A stretch of DNA of 64,000 nucleotides from Allobosea sp. Leaf344 (GTDB taxonomy: Bacteria; Pseudomonadota; Alphaproteobacteria; Rhizobiales; Beijerinckiaceae). Below, piece by piece: positions 1 to 7,811 of this stretch. Both the position numbers and the translations under genes were made by a program. The DNA lies in the NCBI RefSeq assembly GCF_001426225.1, contig NZ_LMRT01000009.1, positions 62,265-126,264 on the forward strand, read 5' to 3'. Under the pieces are notes generated by a model, which saw nothing but the letters and a program-made list of their open reading frames with translations, did not search any database and was not told where the DNA came from. Numbering within the stretch: the first letter of the stretch is position 1; each line of letters begins with the position of its first letter.

Positions 1-122
1 AGCCGCCCCTGCGACCGCTGCTCCAGGGCCGCGATCTCCCTGTCGAGCCGCGCCCGGTCCCAATCGGCGAGAGCGGGCGTTACGAACAGGCAAAGCAGGC
101 AAAAGGCGGCGCGGCGCAGCAT
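1..122 (-). CDS. Exported protein, N-terminal fragment (runs off the left edge)
   Basis: The first 40 residues of a gene that continues beyond the window. It starts at an ATG preceded by a clear GAGGGAGAG ribosome site. The peptide opens with a short basic n-region (MLRRAA), a hydrophobic Cys-containing core and an ALA-D cleavage motif, so it is predicted to be secreted. The visible mature part (DWDRARLDREI...) is charged and looks helical. The family cannot be told from this fragment. Confidence 0.6.
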   Translation of the reverse strand, partial: MLRRAAFCLLCLFVTPALADWDRARLDREIAALEQRSQGR

Positions 123-204
123 GAATCTCTCCCTCGGGTGCCGGCAAGGGAGCGAGCGATTGCGGCGGGGTTGAGGCTGGCCGAAAGGCTGCGGGCCGAT
201 GTTC

Positions 205-239
205 CGCGCTCCCGGAGGGCGTCAGACCTCGGGAGCGCG
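205..239. other. 10-bp perfect hairpin between serA and the left-edge gene
   Basis: Arms CGCGCTCCCG and CGGGAGCGCG flank a 15-nt loop about 55 nt beyond the serA stop codon. There is no U-tract on either strand, so it could be a weak terminator or an mRNA-stabilising 3' structure of the serC-serA transcript. Nothing else is seen between 123 and 292. Confidence 0.4.
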
Positions 240-292
240 CAGCGACGGCCTCGGCAGCCGCGCGTCACCGGGGATCCGGCGCGCAGCCCTTT

Positions 293-1882
293 TCAGAACT
301 TCAGCCGGCGCGCCCGCTTCACCATCGGGATCTCGTGGATCCTGTCGAGCAGCGTGTCGGAGACGGCCTCGTCGATCGCGACGAAGCAGATCGCATCGCC
401 GCCCGGCCTGTCGCGGCCGAGATTGAAGGTCGCGACATTGACGCCGGCCTCCCCGAGCAGCGAGCCGAACTGGCCGATGAAACCCGGTTTGTCGGCATTG
501 CGGACATAGAGCATGTGCGGCGCGAATTCGGCGTCGATCTGGATGTCGCGGATCTCGACGATGCGCGGCTTGCCGTCCTGGAACACGGTGCCGGAGGCAT
601 GGCGGGGCATGTCCTCGGCCTCGACCACGATGCGGATGACGCTTTCGAGATTGCCCGCCACCTCGCGCGTCAGCTCCTCGACCACGATGCCCTTGTCCTT
701 CGCCGCCATCGCGGCGTTGACCATGTTGATCTCGGGCAGGAAGGGCCGCAGCACCCCGGTGATCGCGGCGGCCGAGATCGCCTTCAGGTTCAGCGCCGCG
801 ACGGCGCCCTCATATTCGATGCGGATCGCCTTCACCGGCGCTTCCGTGAGTTGGCCCAGGAAGGAGCCGAGCTTCTCAGCCAGCGCCACGAAGGGCTTGA
901 TCCGCGGCGCTTCCTCCGCCGAGATCGAGGGGAAGTTGACGGCGTTGGTGATCGCGCCCTTGAGCAGGTAGTCGCTCATCTGCTCGGCCACCTGCAGCGC
1001 GACATTCTCCTGCGCCTCGCTGGTGGCGGCGCCGAGATGCGGCGTGCAGACCACGTTCTCCAGCCCGAACAGCGGGTTCGTCTCCGCCGGCTCGACCGAG
1101 AACACGTCGAAGGCCGCCCCCGCGACATGGCCCGAGCGGATCAGCTCCGCCAGCGCCGCCTCGTCGACCAGCCCGCCGCGGGCGCAATTGACGATGCGCA
1201 CGCCCTTCTTCGTCTTGGCGAGGTTCTCCGCCGAGAGGATGTTGCGGGTCTTCTCGGTCATCGGCACGTGCAGCGTGATGAAATCCGCCCGCTTCAGCAG
1301 CTCGTCGAGCTCGACCTTCTCGACCCCGAGCTGCACGGCCCGCTCCGGCGTCAGATAGGGATCGAAGGCGATCACCCGCATCTTCAGCCCGATGGCGCGG
1401 TCGGCCACGATCGAGCCGATATTGCCGCAGCCGATCAGCCCCAGCGTCTTGGCGGTGATCTCCACCCCCATGAAGCGGTTCTTCTCCCATTTCCCGGCCT
1501 GGGTGGAGAGGTCGGCGGCCGGAATCTGGCGGGCGAGCGCGAACATCATGGCGATGGCGTGCTCGGCGGTGGTGATCGAATTACCGAAGGGCGTGTTCAT
1601 CACGATGATGCCGCGCGCCGTCGCGGCCGGGATCTCGACATTGTCGACGCCGATGCCGGCGCGGCCGATCACCTTCAGCCGGGTCGCGGCTTCCAGCAGC
1701 TTGGCTGTGGCCTTGGTGGCCGAGCGGATGGCGAGGCCGTCATACTCGCCGATCATCGCGGCGAGCCTGTCCTTGTCCTTGCCGAGAGCGGGATCGAACG
1801 TCACCTCGATGCCGCGATCCCGGAAGATCTGCACGGCTGCGGGGGAGAGGGCGTCGGAAATCAATACGCGTGGAGCGGTCAT
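293..1882 (-). CDS. serA: D-3-phosphoglycerate dehydrogenase
   Basis: Catalyses the first step of serine synthesis, NAD-dependent oxidation of 3-phosphoglycerate to 3-phosphohydroxypyruvate, in the cytoplasm. The 529-residue length is that of the long type, with an intervening domain (about 320-450) and a C-terminal ACT regulatory domain (about 455-529). The Rossmann loop is GCGNIG at 151-156. Catalytic residues in family-typical settings are Arg235 (NCARGG), Glu264 (FSVEP) and His282 (TPHLGA). The gene lies downstream of serC on the same strand, so the two serine enzymes are probably co-transcribed. The ACT domain suggests feedback control by serine, as known in the family; this is inferred. 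Confidence 0.97.
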   Translation of the reverse strand: MTAPRVLISDALSPAAVQIFRDRGIEVTFDPALGKDKDRLAAMIGEYDGLAIRSATKATAKLLEAATRLKVIGRAGIGVDNVEIPAATARGIIVMNTPFGNSITTAEHAIAMMFALARQIPAADLSTQAGKWEKNRFMGVEITAKTLGLIGCGNIGSIVADRAIGLKMRVIAFDPYLTPERAVQLGVEKVELDELLKRADFITLHVPMTEKTRNILSAENLAKTKKGVRIVNCARGGLVDEAALAELIRSGHVAGAAFDVFSVEPAETNPLFGLENVVCTPHLGAATSEAQENVALQVAEQMSDYLLKGAITNAVNFPSISAEEAPRIKPFVALAEKLGSFLGQLTEAPVKAIRIEYEGAVAALNLKAISAAAITGVLRPFLPEINMVNAAMAAKDKGIVVEELTREVAGNLESVIRIVVEAEDMPRHASGTVFQDGKPRIVEIRDIQIDAEFAPHMLYVRNADKPGFIGQFGSLLGEAGVNVATFNLGRDRPGGDAICFVAIDEAVSDTLLDRIHEIPMVKRARRLKF

Positions 1883-1903
1883 GGGACGATCCGATGAATG
1901 GAG

Positions 1904-1988
1904 GGGCAGTCGGCATTAGGCAGTCGGCAGTCGCAGGGAGGCGTCGGCGTCGGTTCCCCGACTGCCGACTGCCCGTTCCCGACTGCCC
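1904..1988. repeat. Nested palindromic short-unit repeat between serC and serA
   Basis: The 123-bp serC-serA gap is built from variants of a 7-8 bp unit (GGCAGTCG). A perfect 15-bp inverted repeat (1919-1933 with 1959-1973) encloses a 25-nt loop. A second perfect 10-bp pair (1904-1913 with 1979-1988) lies outside it. The whole element can fold into one long stem in the serC-serA mRNA. A structurally similar element made from a different unit occurs at 19721-19931. Confidence 0.8.
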
Positions 1989-2005
1989 GGCGCGCAGCGC
2001 TCGCC

Positions 2006-3184
2006 TCAAGCCGCCTTCTTGCTCAGGCCGGCCTTGGCCTCGTTGAAGGCATAGGTGATCCAGGGCAGCAGCGCCTTGAGGTCGCGCGCCTGGACGGTGG
2101 CGCCGCACCAGATCCTGAGGCCGGGAGGGGCGTCGCGGTAATGGCCGAGATCATAGCCCGCGCCGGCCTTCTCGATGATCGACACCACCTGCTTGGCGAA
2201 GGCCGCCTGCGCCTCGGCCGGCAGCGCGGTCACGGCCGGATCGGTGAATTTCAGGCAGACCGAGGTGTTCGAGCGCGTCTTCGGCTTCACCGCCAGGAAG
2301 TCGATCCAGTCGTTCTCGCGCACGAATTTGGCGAGCACCCGGAAATTGCCGTCGGCCCGCTTCACCAGCCCGTCGAGCCCGCCGACCTTCTGCGCCCAGG
2401 CGAGCGCGTCGAGATAATCCTCCACCGCCAGCATCGAGGGCGTGTTGATCGTCTCGCCGACGAAGATCCCCTCGATCAGCTTGCCGCCCGAGGTCATGCG
2501 GAAGATTTTCGGCAGCGGCCAGGCCGGCTTGTAGGTGGTCAGCCGCTCGACCGCACGCGGCGACAGGATGATCATGCCATGGGCGGCCTCGCCGCCGAGC
2601 ACCTTCTGCCAGGAGAAGGTGGTGACATCGAGCTTCGGCCAGTCGAGCCGCTGCGCGAAGGCGGCGGAGGTGGCGTCGCAGATCGTCAGCCCCTCGCGGT
2701 CATCGGCGATCCAGCTCGCATCCGGCACGCGCACGCCCGAGGTCGTGCCGTTCCAGGTGAAGACGACGTCGCGCGTCCGGCTGTCGACCGACTTCAGATT
2801 CGGCAGGGCGCCATAGGGCGCGGTGATGGTGCGGACATCGGCGAGCTTCAGCTGCTTGGCGACATCGGTCACCCAGCCCTCGCCAAAACTTTCCCAGGCC
2901 ACCATGTCGACGCCGCGCGCGCCGAGCAGCGACCACATCGCCATCTCGACCGCCCCGGTATCGGAGGCCGGCACGATGCCGATGCGATAATCCGCCGGGA
3001 CCTGCAGCACCTCGCGGGTCAGGTCGATCGCCAGCTTGAGCTTGTCCTTGCCGATCTTGGCGCGGTGGGAGCGCCCGAGCGCTGCGCCGGAGAGGGCCTT
3101 GAGCGACCAGCCGGGGCGCTTCGCGCAGGGGCCGGACGAGAAATGCGGCACGCGCGGAAGCGCGGCCGGAACCGTATTCGCCAT
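2006..3184 (-). CDS. serC: Phosphoserine aminotransferase
   Basis: PLP-dependent transamination of 3-phosphohydroxypyruvate to O-phosphoserine, the second step of serine synthesis. The 392-residue protein belongs to the alphaproteobacterial/Methanosarcina-type SerC branch. The PLP lysine is Lys194 in [16 protein letters not shown] chose the third in-frame ATG (MANTVPAAL) because it has GGAGA about 7 nt upstream; two upstream in-frame ATGs would add 4 or 11 unconserved residues. serA follows 123 bp downstream on the same strand. Confidence 0.95.
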   Translation of the reverse strand: MANTVPAALPRVPHFSSGPCAKRPGWSLKALSGAALGRSHRAKIGKDKLKLAIDLTREVLQVPADYRIGIVPASDTGAVEMAMWSLLGARGVDMVAWESFGEGWVTDVAKQLKLADVRTITAPYGALPNLKSVDSRTRDVVFTWNGTTSGVRVPDASWIADDREGLTICDATSAAFAQRLDWPKLDVTTFSWQKVLGGEAAHGMIILSPRAVERLTTYKPAWPLPKIFRMTSGGKLIEGIFVGETINTPSMLAVEDYLDALAWAQKVGGLDGLVKRADGNFRVLAKFVRENDWIDFLAVKPKTRSNTSVCLKFTDPAVTALPAEAQAAFAKQVVSIIEKAGAGYDLGHYRDAPPGLRIWCGATVQARDLKALLPWITYAFNEAKAGLSKKAA

Positions 3185-3211
3185 CGATGTCTCCATCCTT
3201 GCAGATGGGCG

Positions 3212-3272
3212 CGCCACGGTGGGGTGGCGTGTCCCGTCGACGGGGGTAAGGCGACGGGGGTGGGGGTGTCAA
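3212..3272 (-). promoter_or_regulatory. Candidate serC promoter and 5' leader hairpins
   Basis: Reading the minus strand, TTGACA (3272-3267) is followed after 17 nt by TTACCC (3249-3244), a plausible sigma-70-type promoter with a weak -10. A 12-bp perfect palindrome CCCGTCGACGGG (3244-3233) sits at the expected start point. A 6-bp hairpin (CGCCAC/GTGGCG, 3229-3212) lies just before the ribosome site. A conserved serC leader motif is known in alphaproteobacteria; whether this is that motif could not be tested here. Confidence 0.4.
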
Positions 3273-3300
3273 GGGTGGGGGTGGTGTGAAGTTTCGAATG

Positions 3301-3329
3301 GTAACAAATGAACGATCGAACGTAACAAA
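3301..3329. repeat. GTAACAAA direct repeat at the AT-rich left edge of the insertion
   Basis: Two GTAACAAA copies (3301-3308 and 3322-3329) are spaced by exactly 21 bp, two helical turns, in an AT-rich stretch between the serC promoter and the stop codon of the TcmP gene. It marks a sharp drop in GC relative to the serC side. It could be an operator pair or a boundary relic; no matching copy was seen near 5.5 kb. Confidence 0.35.
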
Positions 3330-3351
3330 GTGGATTTTTAAAATTCGGAGT

Positions 3352-4611
3352 TTATTCCCTCGGTAAGGTTCGGCTACCGCTGAAGAACATCGGGAACAGG
3401 CTTCGCTGATGACGGAGTTTCAAGGTGTCAGTGATGGAGATCGTATTGGCTCTGCGCCTCTCGCCGCCGTCCGCGGTCATCACGTGAAGTTCGCCGCTCC
3501 CGATCATCGCCTCGTGGATATCGTCAGAATGAGCCGCGGTGGCGTTGTAGACCGCCTCGTAGAACTCGCCGACTGACATCATGTCACCGAAGTCGGTGAC
3601 GAACCGAGGTATGTCCGTCAGCAATTGCTCGTGCGCAGCTGCCCGGTCTTGCTGTTCGAACAGATACAGCAGGCCGCCATCCTGCCCAGGATCATATGCC
3701 AGCATGTTCAGGCCAGAGCGGCCGAAATGGGCCTGATAGGACGCGTTTTGATGCAGGACGTTGTTGTAAACTTGGCGTGCTCGAAAGTTATTGGCGAAAT
3801 GAACGAGCCAATAGCGCCAGCCGTCAGGGTTGTTGATGGAGAAGGGGCTGCTGAATGCGGCGATGTTCCGAAACGTTGAAAAAACCAGGCGCTCTGCGGC
3901 ACCCAGCCAATCCCGCTTACTGACGAGGCCATCGAGATCTGCGGGGACATTCTCGCCAAGACCAAAAGGGCTAAGCTGCTGCTGCAAGATCGCGGGATCT
4001 GTCTTGCTTAGAAACGTCAGCAGACTCTGAATTGCGAAGGTATAGATTATCTCGGAAGACTGGGTCGATGACATAATGTCCTGCATCGTGGCCCGAGCCA
4101 CTTGAGCATAACCGTACTGGTCGAGGTTGAAAATCGCGTTCCGATAGCGTCCAGCTGCTATCAGATCCTTAATCTTTGGATATGCAACCTCGAATTCCGC
4201 GTTGAGATAGTGTGGTGAAATGTGCAGCCGAGGAGTACCTTCCTTTATTGCCGCGAGGCGCGGTTCGCACAGCTCGCGGAGCAACTGTAGCGCATCTGGA
4301 TCTGCCTCATTCAGAATCAGCAGGCACTCGATCTCCAGAGCACGAGCCCCTTGATCCGCTCGCTCGGCATTCAATGCCTGTGAAGCCAGCAGCAGCTCCT
4401 CGATGATGATCAGAGGAGACCCTACAGCCCCATCGTCGTATTGTCCTCCGCCGGCGAAGCCATCGACGATTGCAATCCGAAATCGCTCGCGTGGCAGGGA
4501 GCAGCGCACCCTCAGGTATGCTCGAAGATATTCTCTGAGAATCTTATGTTTCCGGCGGGAGTGGTCGCCGAGGCTGGCGCCAGCAGACCACGTGTATCGA
4601 ACTTTCACCAT
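3352..4611 (-). CDS. tcmP: Three-Cys-motif partner protein TcmP
   Basis: A 419-residue protein matching the TcmP family (TIGR04474), which occurs as partner of Gp37/Gp68-type three-Cys proteins; its biochemical role is not established. I see a methyltransferase-like core: DGFAGGG at 50-56 followed by GSP resembles SAM motif I, NEAD at 101-104 an acidic motif II, and NLDQYG at 162-167 a motif IV of the D-P-Y-G type. The rest is helical and unmatched. The start (MVKVRYTW) has GAGGGG just upstream; a longer reading would overlap the neighbour. It lies 28 nt downstream of the DUF5131 gene on the same strand, so the two form an operon. Lower GC and the insertion position suggest acquisition. Confidence 0.85.
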   Translation of the reverse strand: MVKVRYTWSAGASLGDHSRRKHKILREYLRAYLRVRCSLPRERFRIAIVDGFAGGGQYDDGAVGSPLIIIEELLLASQALNAERADQGARALEIECLLILNEADPDALQLLRELCEPRLAAIKEGTPRLHISPHYLNAEFEVAYPKIKDLIAAGRYRNAIFNLDQYGYAQVARATMQDIMSSTQSSEIIYTFAIQSLLTFLSKTDPAILQQQLSPFGLGENVPADLDGLVSKRDWLGAAERLVFSTFRNIAAFSSPFSINNPDGWRYWLVHFANNFRARQVYNNVLHQNASYQAHFGRSGLNMLAYDPGQDGGLLYLFEQQDRAAAHEQLLTDIPRFVTDFGDMMSVGEFYEAVYNATAAHSDDIHEAMIGSGELHVMTADGGERRRANTISITDTLKLRHQRSLFPMFFSGSRTLPRE

Positions 4612-4639
4612 CCCGCCCCTCACAAAAGGCCCTATGGCC

Positions 4640-5419
4640 CTACACCCGCTGCTCAGTGTTTGGCATTTGGTCCCATACCCGTCCGCGATATTCGCGCCCG
4701 TTCGCTTTCTTGGACCGCTTTTTGTTGTCTTTTCCCCAAGTCCCCCATTGTTTGAAGAAAAAAGCGGTGCCGGCCACCGAGCATTGATCGTGGATTTCGT
4801 CGATCCACGCTTCGCGGATTGGTCGCGCAAATCGGCCACTCTCACCGCCGACAATTGCCCAGTCGATCCCTCGAAGATCGACATCGCCAACCGACCCAAT
4901 CAGCGGCTCGAACGAGATGAAGCGGATGCTCGCAGGAACGCCTCGAAGCATATCGATACGACCGGCGACGCTCGCATTTTCTACACTTGTGCCGAGCCAG
5001 ACATTCTGCAGAGGAGCCTTATTCCAGCTCTGGAGGACATGGGCCATGCGATCGGGCCGTTTGGTCAGTATCTGATAATGGTGGCGAGGCGTATTCTCCA
5101 TCACCTCCCAGACTTGGGCGATAAAACTCTCCGAAACCAATTCATGAAACAAATCGCTCATCGAGTTCACGAAGATCTTGCGTGGCCGTGACCATCTCGC
5201 CGGGATGGCCAACGCGGCTTGATCCTCTCGAACGACGCCGTTCCAAATCGTGCGGTTGCCGCTCCTTCGCACCAAGCCGCTGTATTTCTCTATGCCCATG
5301 GCGTCGAGCCGACGCGCCATCTCCATGGCGTAGCAGTGCGTGCAGCCAGCAGAGACGATCGAGCATCCTGCCACCGGGTTCCAAGTCGCATCCGTCCATT
5401 CAATATCGGTCTCAGCCAT
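4640..5419 (-). CDS. Three-Cys-motif protein, phage Gp37/Gp68 family (DUF5131), radical-SAM-like
   Basis: A 259-residue protein of the Gp37/Gp68 (DUF5131) family found in phages and sporadically in bacteria. A Cys19-x6-Cys26-x2-Cys29 cluster in GCSIVSAGCTHCYA near the N-terminus resembles an iron-sulfur site of radical-SAM enzymes. Family-typical blocks follow in order: QILTKRPDRM (116-125), WLGTSVEN (141-148), FISFEPLIG (167-175), VGGESG (190-195) and FFKQWG (221-226). The tail is Lys/Arg-rich, possibly nucleic-acid binding (inference). The start was chosen at MAETDIEWT, which has AGGAGG upstream. It is the first gene of a two-gene unit with tcmP. The substrate is unknown. Confidence 0.88.
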   Translation of the reverse strand: MAETDIEWTDATWNPVAGCSIVSAGCTHCYAMEMARRLDAMGIEKYSGLVRRSGNRTIWNGVVREDQAALAIPARWSRPRKIFVNSMSDLFHELVSESFIAQVWEVMENTPRHHYQILTKRPDRMAHVLQSWNKAPLQNVWLGTSVENASVAGRIDMLRGVPASIRFISFEPLIGSVGDVDLRGIDWAIVGGESGRFARPIREAWIDEIHDQCSVAGTAFFFKQWGTWGKDNKKRSKKANGREYRGRVWDQMPNTEQRV

Positions 5420-5908
5420 GGTCGGCCTCCTGTGGCTCCACAACGCACCCTACTGTGAGGTGCATGCATAACGAAGTGATAATGACTTCGGAGGCGCCCC
5501 TGGCTTTGTCAGTACCGTGACCCTGGGAACTAAATTCGATCGTCTCGATATTCACCCCTGTGAACAGATCGCGCGCTTTCTGGCACGTCGTTCAAGGGCA
5601 GGATGAAGCGGCTGTGAAGCGCCTATAAAACGGCGCTGAGGCGTTCAATATCCGGGCGTTGGAGAGATCTTCGGCCATAGTAATGTTGCGTCTCCTAGAA
5701 GGGAGGCCGCAATAGAACAGCGAGCCTGGTCGGTCGCAGCGCGATGGACCGCTTCCCAACCCAGGCATCGATCAATAGGCCGCGGCGGCGCAGACCGCCG
5801 AACCCCCCCCACTCCCCAAATCCCAAACCCACGGAACCCCTTCCCTCTCCCGTTGTTGGCCCTGCAATGCCCCCGGCCCGGGGCGTCCCCCGCGACAGGA
5901 GAGCCTCG
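5420..5908. other. Intergenic region with a 19-bp operator-like palindrome
   Basis: No gene is supported here. A perfect inverted repeat, CGAAGT-7 nt-ACTTCG (5472-5490), lies about 55 bp upstream of the DUF5131 start and could be an operator for the cassette. A TGCATGCA palindrome sits at 5461-5468. Composition rises back to genomic GC towards 5700. A C-run on the plus strand (5800-5860) precedes the dehydrogenase start. Promoters for both divergent transcripts must lie here but none is convincing by eye. Confidence 0.45.
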
Positions 5909-7084
5909 ATGCGAGCATTGGTCTGGCACGGCAAGGAAGATATCCGCTGCGATACGGTCAGCGATCCCGAGATCGAGGATCCGCGCGACGCCATCATCAA
6001 GGTGACGAGCTGCGCCATTTGCGGCTCCGATCTGCATCTCTTCCATAATCTCGTGCCGGCGATGATGCCCGGCGACATCATGGGCCACGAGGCCATGGGC
6101 GAGGTCGTCGAGACCGGCTCCGGCCTCAACGGCAAGCTGAAGAAGGGCGATCGCGTCGTCGTGCCCTTCACCATCTTCTGCGGCGAATGCGAGCAGTGCC
6201 GGCGCGGCAACTACTCCGTCTGCGAGAAGAGCAACCGGCGCAAGGATCTCGCCGACAAGGTCTTCGGCCACGCCACCGCCGGGCTCTTCGGCTATACCCA
6301 TCTCACCGGCGGCTATCCCGGCGGGCAGGCGGAATATCTGCGCGTACCCTTCGCCGACGCGACCCATATCAAGGTGCCCGAGGGCATCAGCGACGAGAAG
6401 CTGCTCTTCCTCAGCGACATCTTCCCCACCGGCTGGCAGGCCGCCGTGCAATGCGACATCCAGCCCACCGATACCGTAGCGATCTGGGGCTGCGGCCCGG
6501 TCGGCCAGATGGCGATCCGCAGCGCCATCCTGCTCGGCGCCAGACAGGTCGTCGCCATCGACTGCCTGCCCGAGCGGCTGTCCATGGCCCAGGCCGGCGG
6601 CGCGATCACCATCGATTTCAAGACCGAGAGCGTGATCGAGCGGCTGGACGAGCTGACCGGCGGCAAGGGGCCGGAGAAATGCATCGACGCGGTCGGCATG
6701 GAGAGCCATGTCTCGATGGCGCAGCCCGACACGATCATGGACCGGGCGATGCAGATGATGATGATGGAGAACGACCGCCCCCATGTGCTGCGCGAGATGA
6801 TCTATGTCTGCCGGCCGGCGGGCGTGATCTCGATCCCCGGCGTCTATAGCGGGCTCGTCGACAAGCTGCCGATCGGCATGGCGATGAACAAGGGCCTGAC
6901 CTTCCGCATGGGCCAGACCCATGTGAACCGCTGGACCGACGACCTGCTGCGCCGCATCGAGGAGGGTCAGATCGACCCGTCCTTTGTCATCACCCACACC
7001 GTCCGGCTGGAGGACGGGCCGGAGATGTACAGGGTGTTCCGCGACAAGCAGGACAGCTGCATCAAGGTCGTTCTCAAACCCTGA
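5909..7084 (+). CDS. Zinc-dependent alcohol dehydrogenase, formaldehyde-dehydrogenase-like
   Basis: A medium-chain NAD(P)-dependent dehydrogenase of 391 residues. Catalytic zinc ligands are visible as Cys38 (CAICGSDLH) and His60-Glu61 (GHEAMGEVV). The structural zinc lobe is Cys91, Cys94, Cys97 and Cys105 (CGECEQC...C). The cofactor loop is GCGPVG. Members close to this type are often annotated as formaldehyde dehydrogenase; the true substrate cannot be read from sequence. The start is the ATG after AGGAG; an upstream extension to 5744 is low-complexity and unlikely. A membrane protein gene follows 16 nt downstream, suggesting an operon. Confidence 0.88.
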   Translation: MRALVWHGKEDIRCDTVSDPEIEDPRDAIIKVTSCAICGSDLHLFHNLVPAMMPGDIMGHEAMGEVVETGSGLNGKLKKGDRVVVPFTIFCGECEQCRRGNYSVCEKSNRRKDLADKVFGHATAGLFGYTHLTGGYPGGQAEYLRVPFADATHIKVPEGISDEKLLFLSDIFPTGWQAAVQCDIQPTDTVAIWGCGPVGQMAIRSAILLGARQVVAIDCLPERLSMAQAGGAITIDFKTESVIERLDELTGGKGPEKCIDAVGMESHVSMAQPDTIMDRAMQMMMMENDRPHVLREMIYVCRPAGVISIPGVYSGLVDKLPIGMAMNKGLTFRMGQTHVNRWTDDLLRRIEEGQIDPSFVITHTVRLEDGPEMYRVFRDKQDSCIKVVLKP

Positions 7085-7100
7085 GCCGAAGGAGGCCCGC

Positions 7101-7655
7101 GTGACTTCTCTCTCGAACCTCGTCCGCTCCAAGGGCGACCCCAAGATCATCCGCTCCGGCCCGAGTTCGCTGCCGGCGAGCGACCGGATGGCCCGCAATC
7201 TCGGCTGGTTCAGCATCGCGCTCGGCGTCACCGAACTGGTCGCCGCCGCGAGCATCACCCGCGCGCTCGGCATGCCGGGGCGCGAAGGCCTGGTGCGCAG
7301 CTTCGGCCTGCGCGAGATCGCGAGCGGCTTCCTCAGCCTCTCCGTCGACAAGAAGGCGGGGCTGTGGAGCCGCGTCGCCGGCGATCTTCTGGATCTCGCC
7401 GTGCTGCGCGAGGGTCTGCGGGGCTTCAACCCCAGGCGCTCCACCGTATCAACCGCGATTATCATGGTGGCCGGCATCACCGTCATCGACATCCTCACGG
7501 CCAAGGCCGCCGGCGCCGTGCATGCCCGCAGCGATCTGAAGCCGGCCGATTACGGGCGCCGCACCGGCTTCCCCAGCGGGGTGACGGCGGCGCGCGGCCG
7601 CGCCGCCGAAAGCTTCACGACGCCGCGCGACATGCGCGCCGAGCTGCCTCGCTGA
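7101..7655 (+). CDS. Membrane protein of unknown function
   Basis: A 184-residue protein starting at a GTG with a strong AAGGAGG site. Two hydrophobic segments are visible, around residues 33-52 (LGWFSIALGVTELVAAASI) and 113-133 (STAIIMVAGITVIDILTA), separated by a conserved-looking FGLREIASGF block. The C-terminal tail is basic and Arg-rich, presumably cytoplasmic. It is probably co-transcribed with the dehydrogenase upstream. I do not recognise a named family. Confidence 0.75.
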   Translation: MTSLSNLVRSKGDPKIIRSGPSSLPASDRMARNLGWFSIALGVTELVAAASITRALGMPGREGLVRSFGLREIASGFLSLSVDKKAGLWSRVAGDLLDLAVLREGLRGFNPRRSTVSTAIIMVAGITVIDILTAKAAGAVHARSDLKPADYGRRTGFPSGVTAARGRAAESFTTPRDMRAELPR

Positions 7656-7668
7656 GCGAAGACCGGGC

Positions 7669-7695
7669 GCGGGAGCCGCCAGCCGCGGCTCCCGC
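7669..7695 (+). terminator. Candidate terminator hairpin after the dehydrogenase operon
   Basis: A perfect 11-bp stem (GCGGGAGCCGC with GCGGCTCCCGC) around a 5-nt loop starts 14 nt after the stop codon. There is no U-run behind it, so termination would be weak or the hairpin may only protect the 3' end. Confidence 0.45.
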
Positions 7696-7811
7696 TCTCG
7701 CCCCGCCCCCGCCGCGTTAACGAACATCCCCCACTCCGGCACAATTGCGCCTTCCCGTCGCCGGATTTGCGCGCGCCTATCCCCCACATTATTCACTGGG
7801 GGATAGACAAG

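Noticed and set aside
3212..3244. Assignment of the serC leader to the published alphaproteobacterial serC motif
   Set aside because: I could not recall or test the consensus; only the hairpins are reported.
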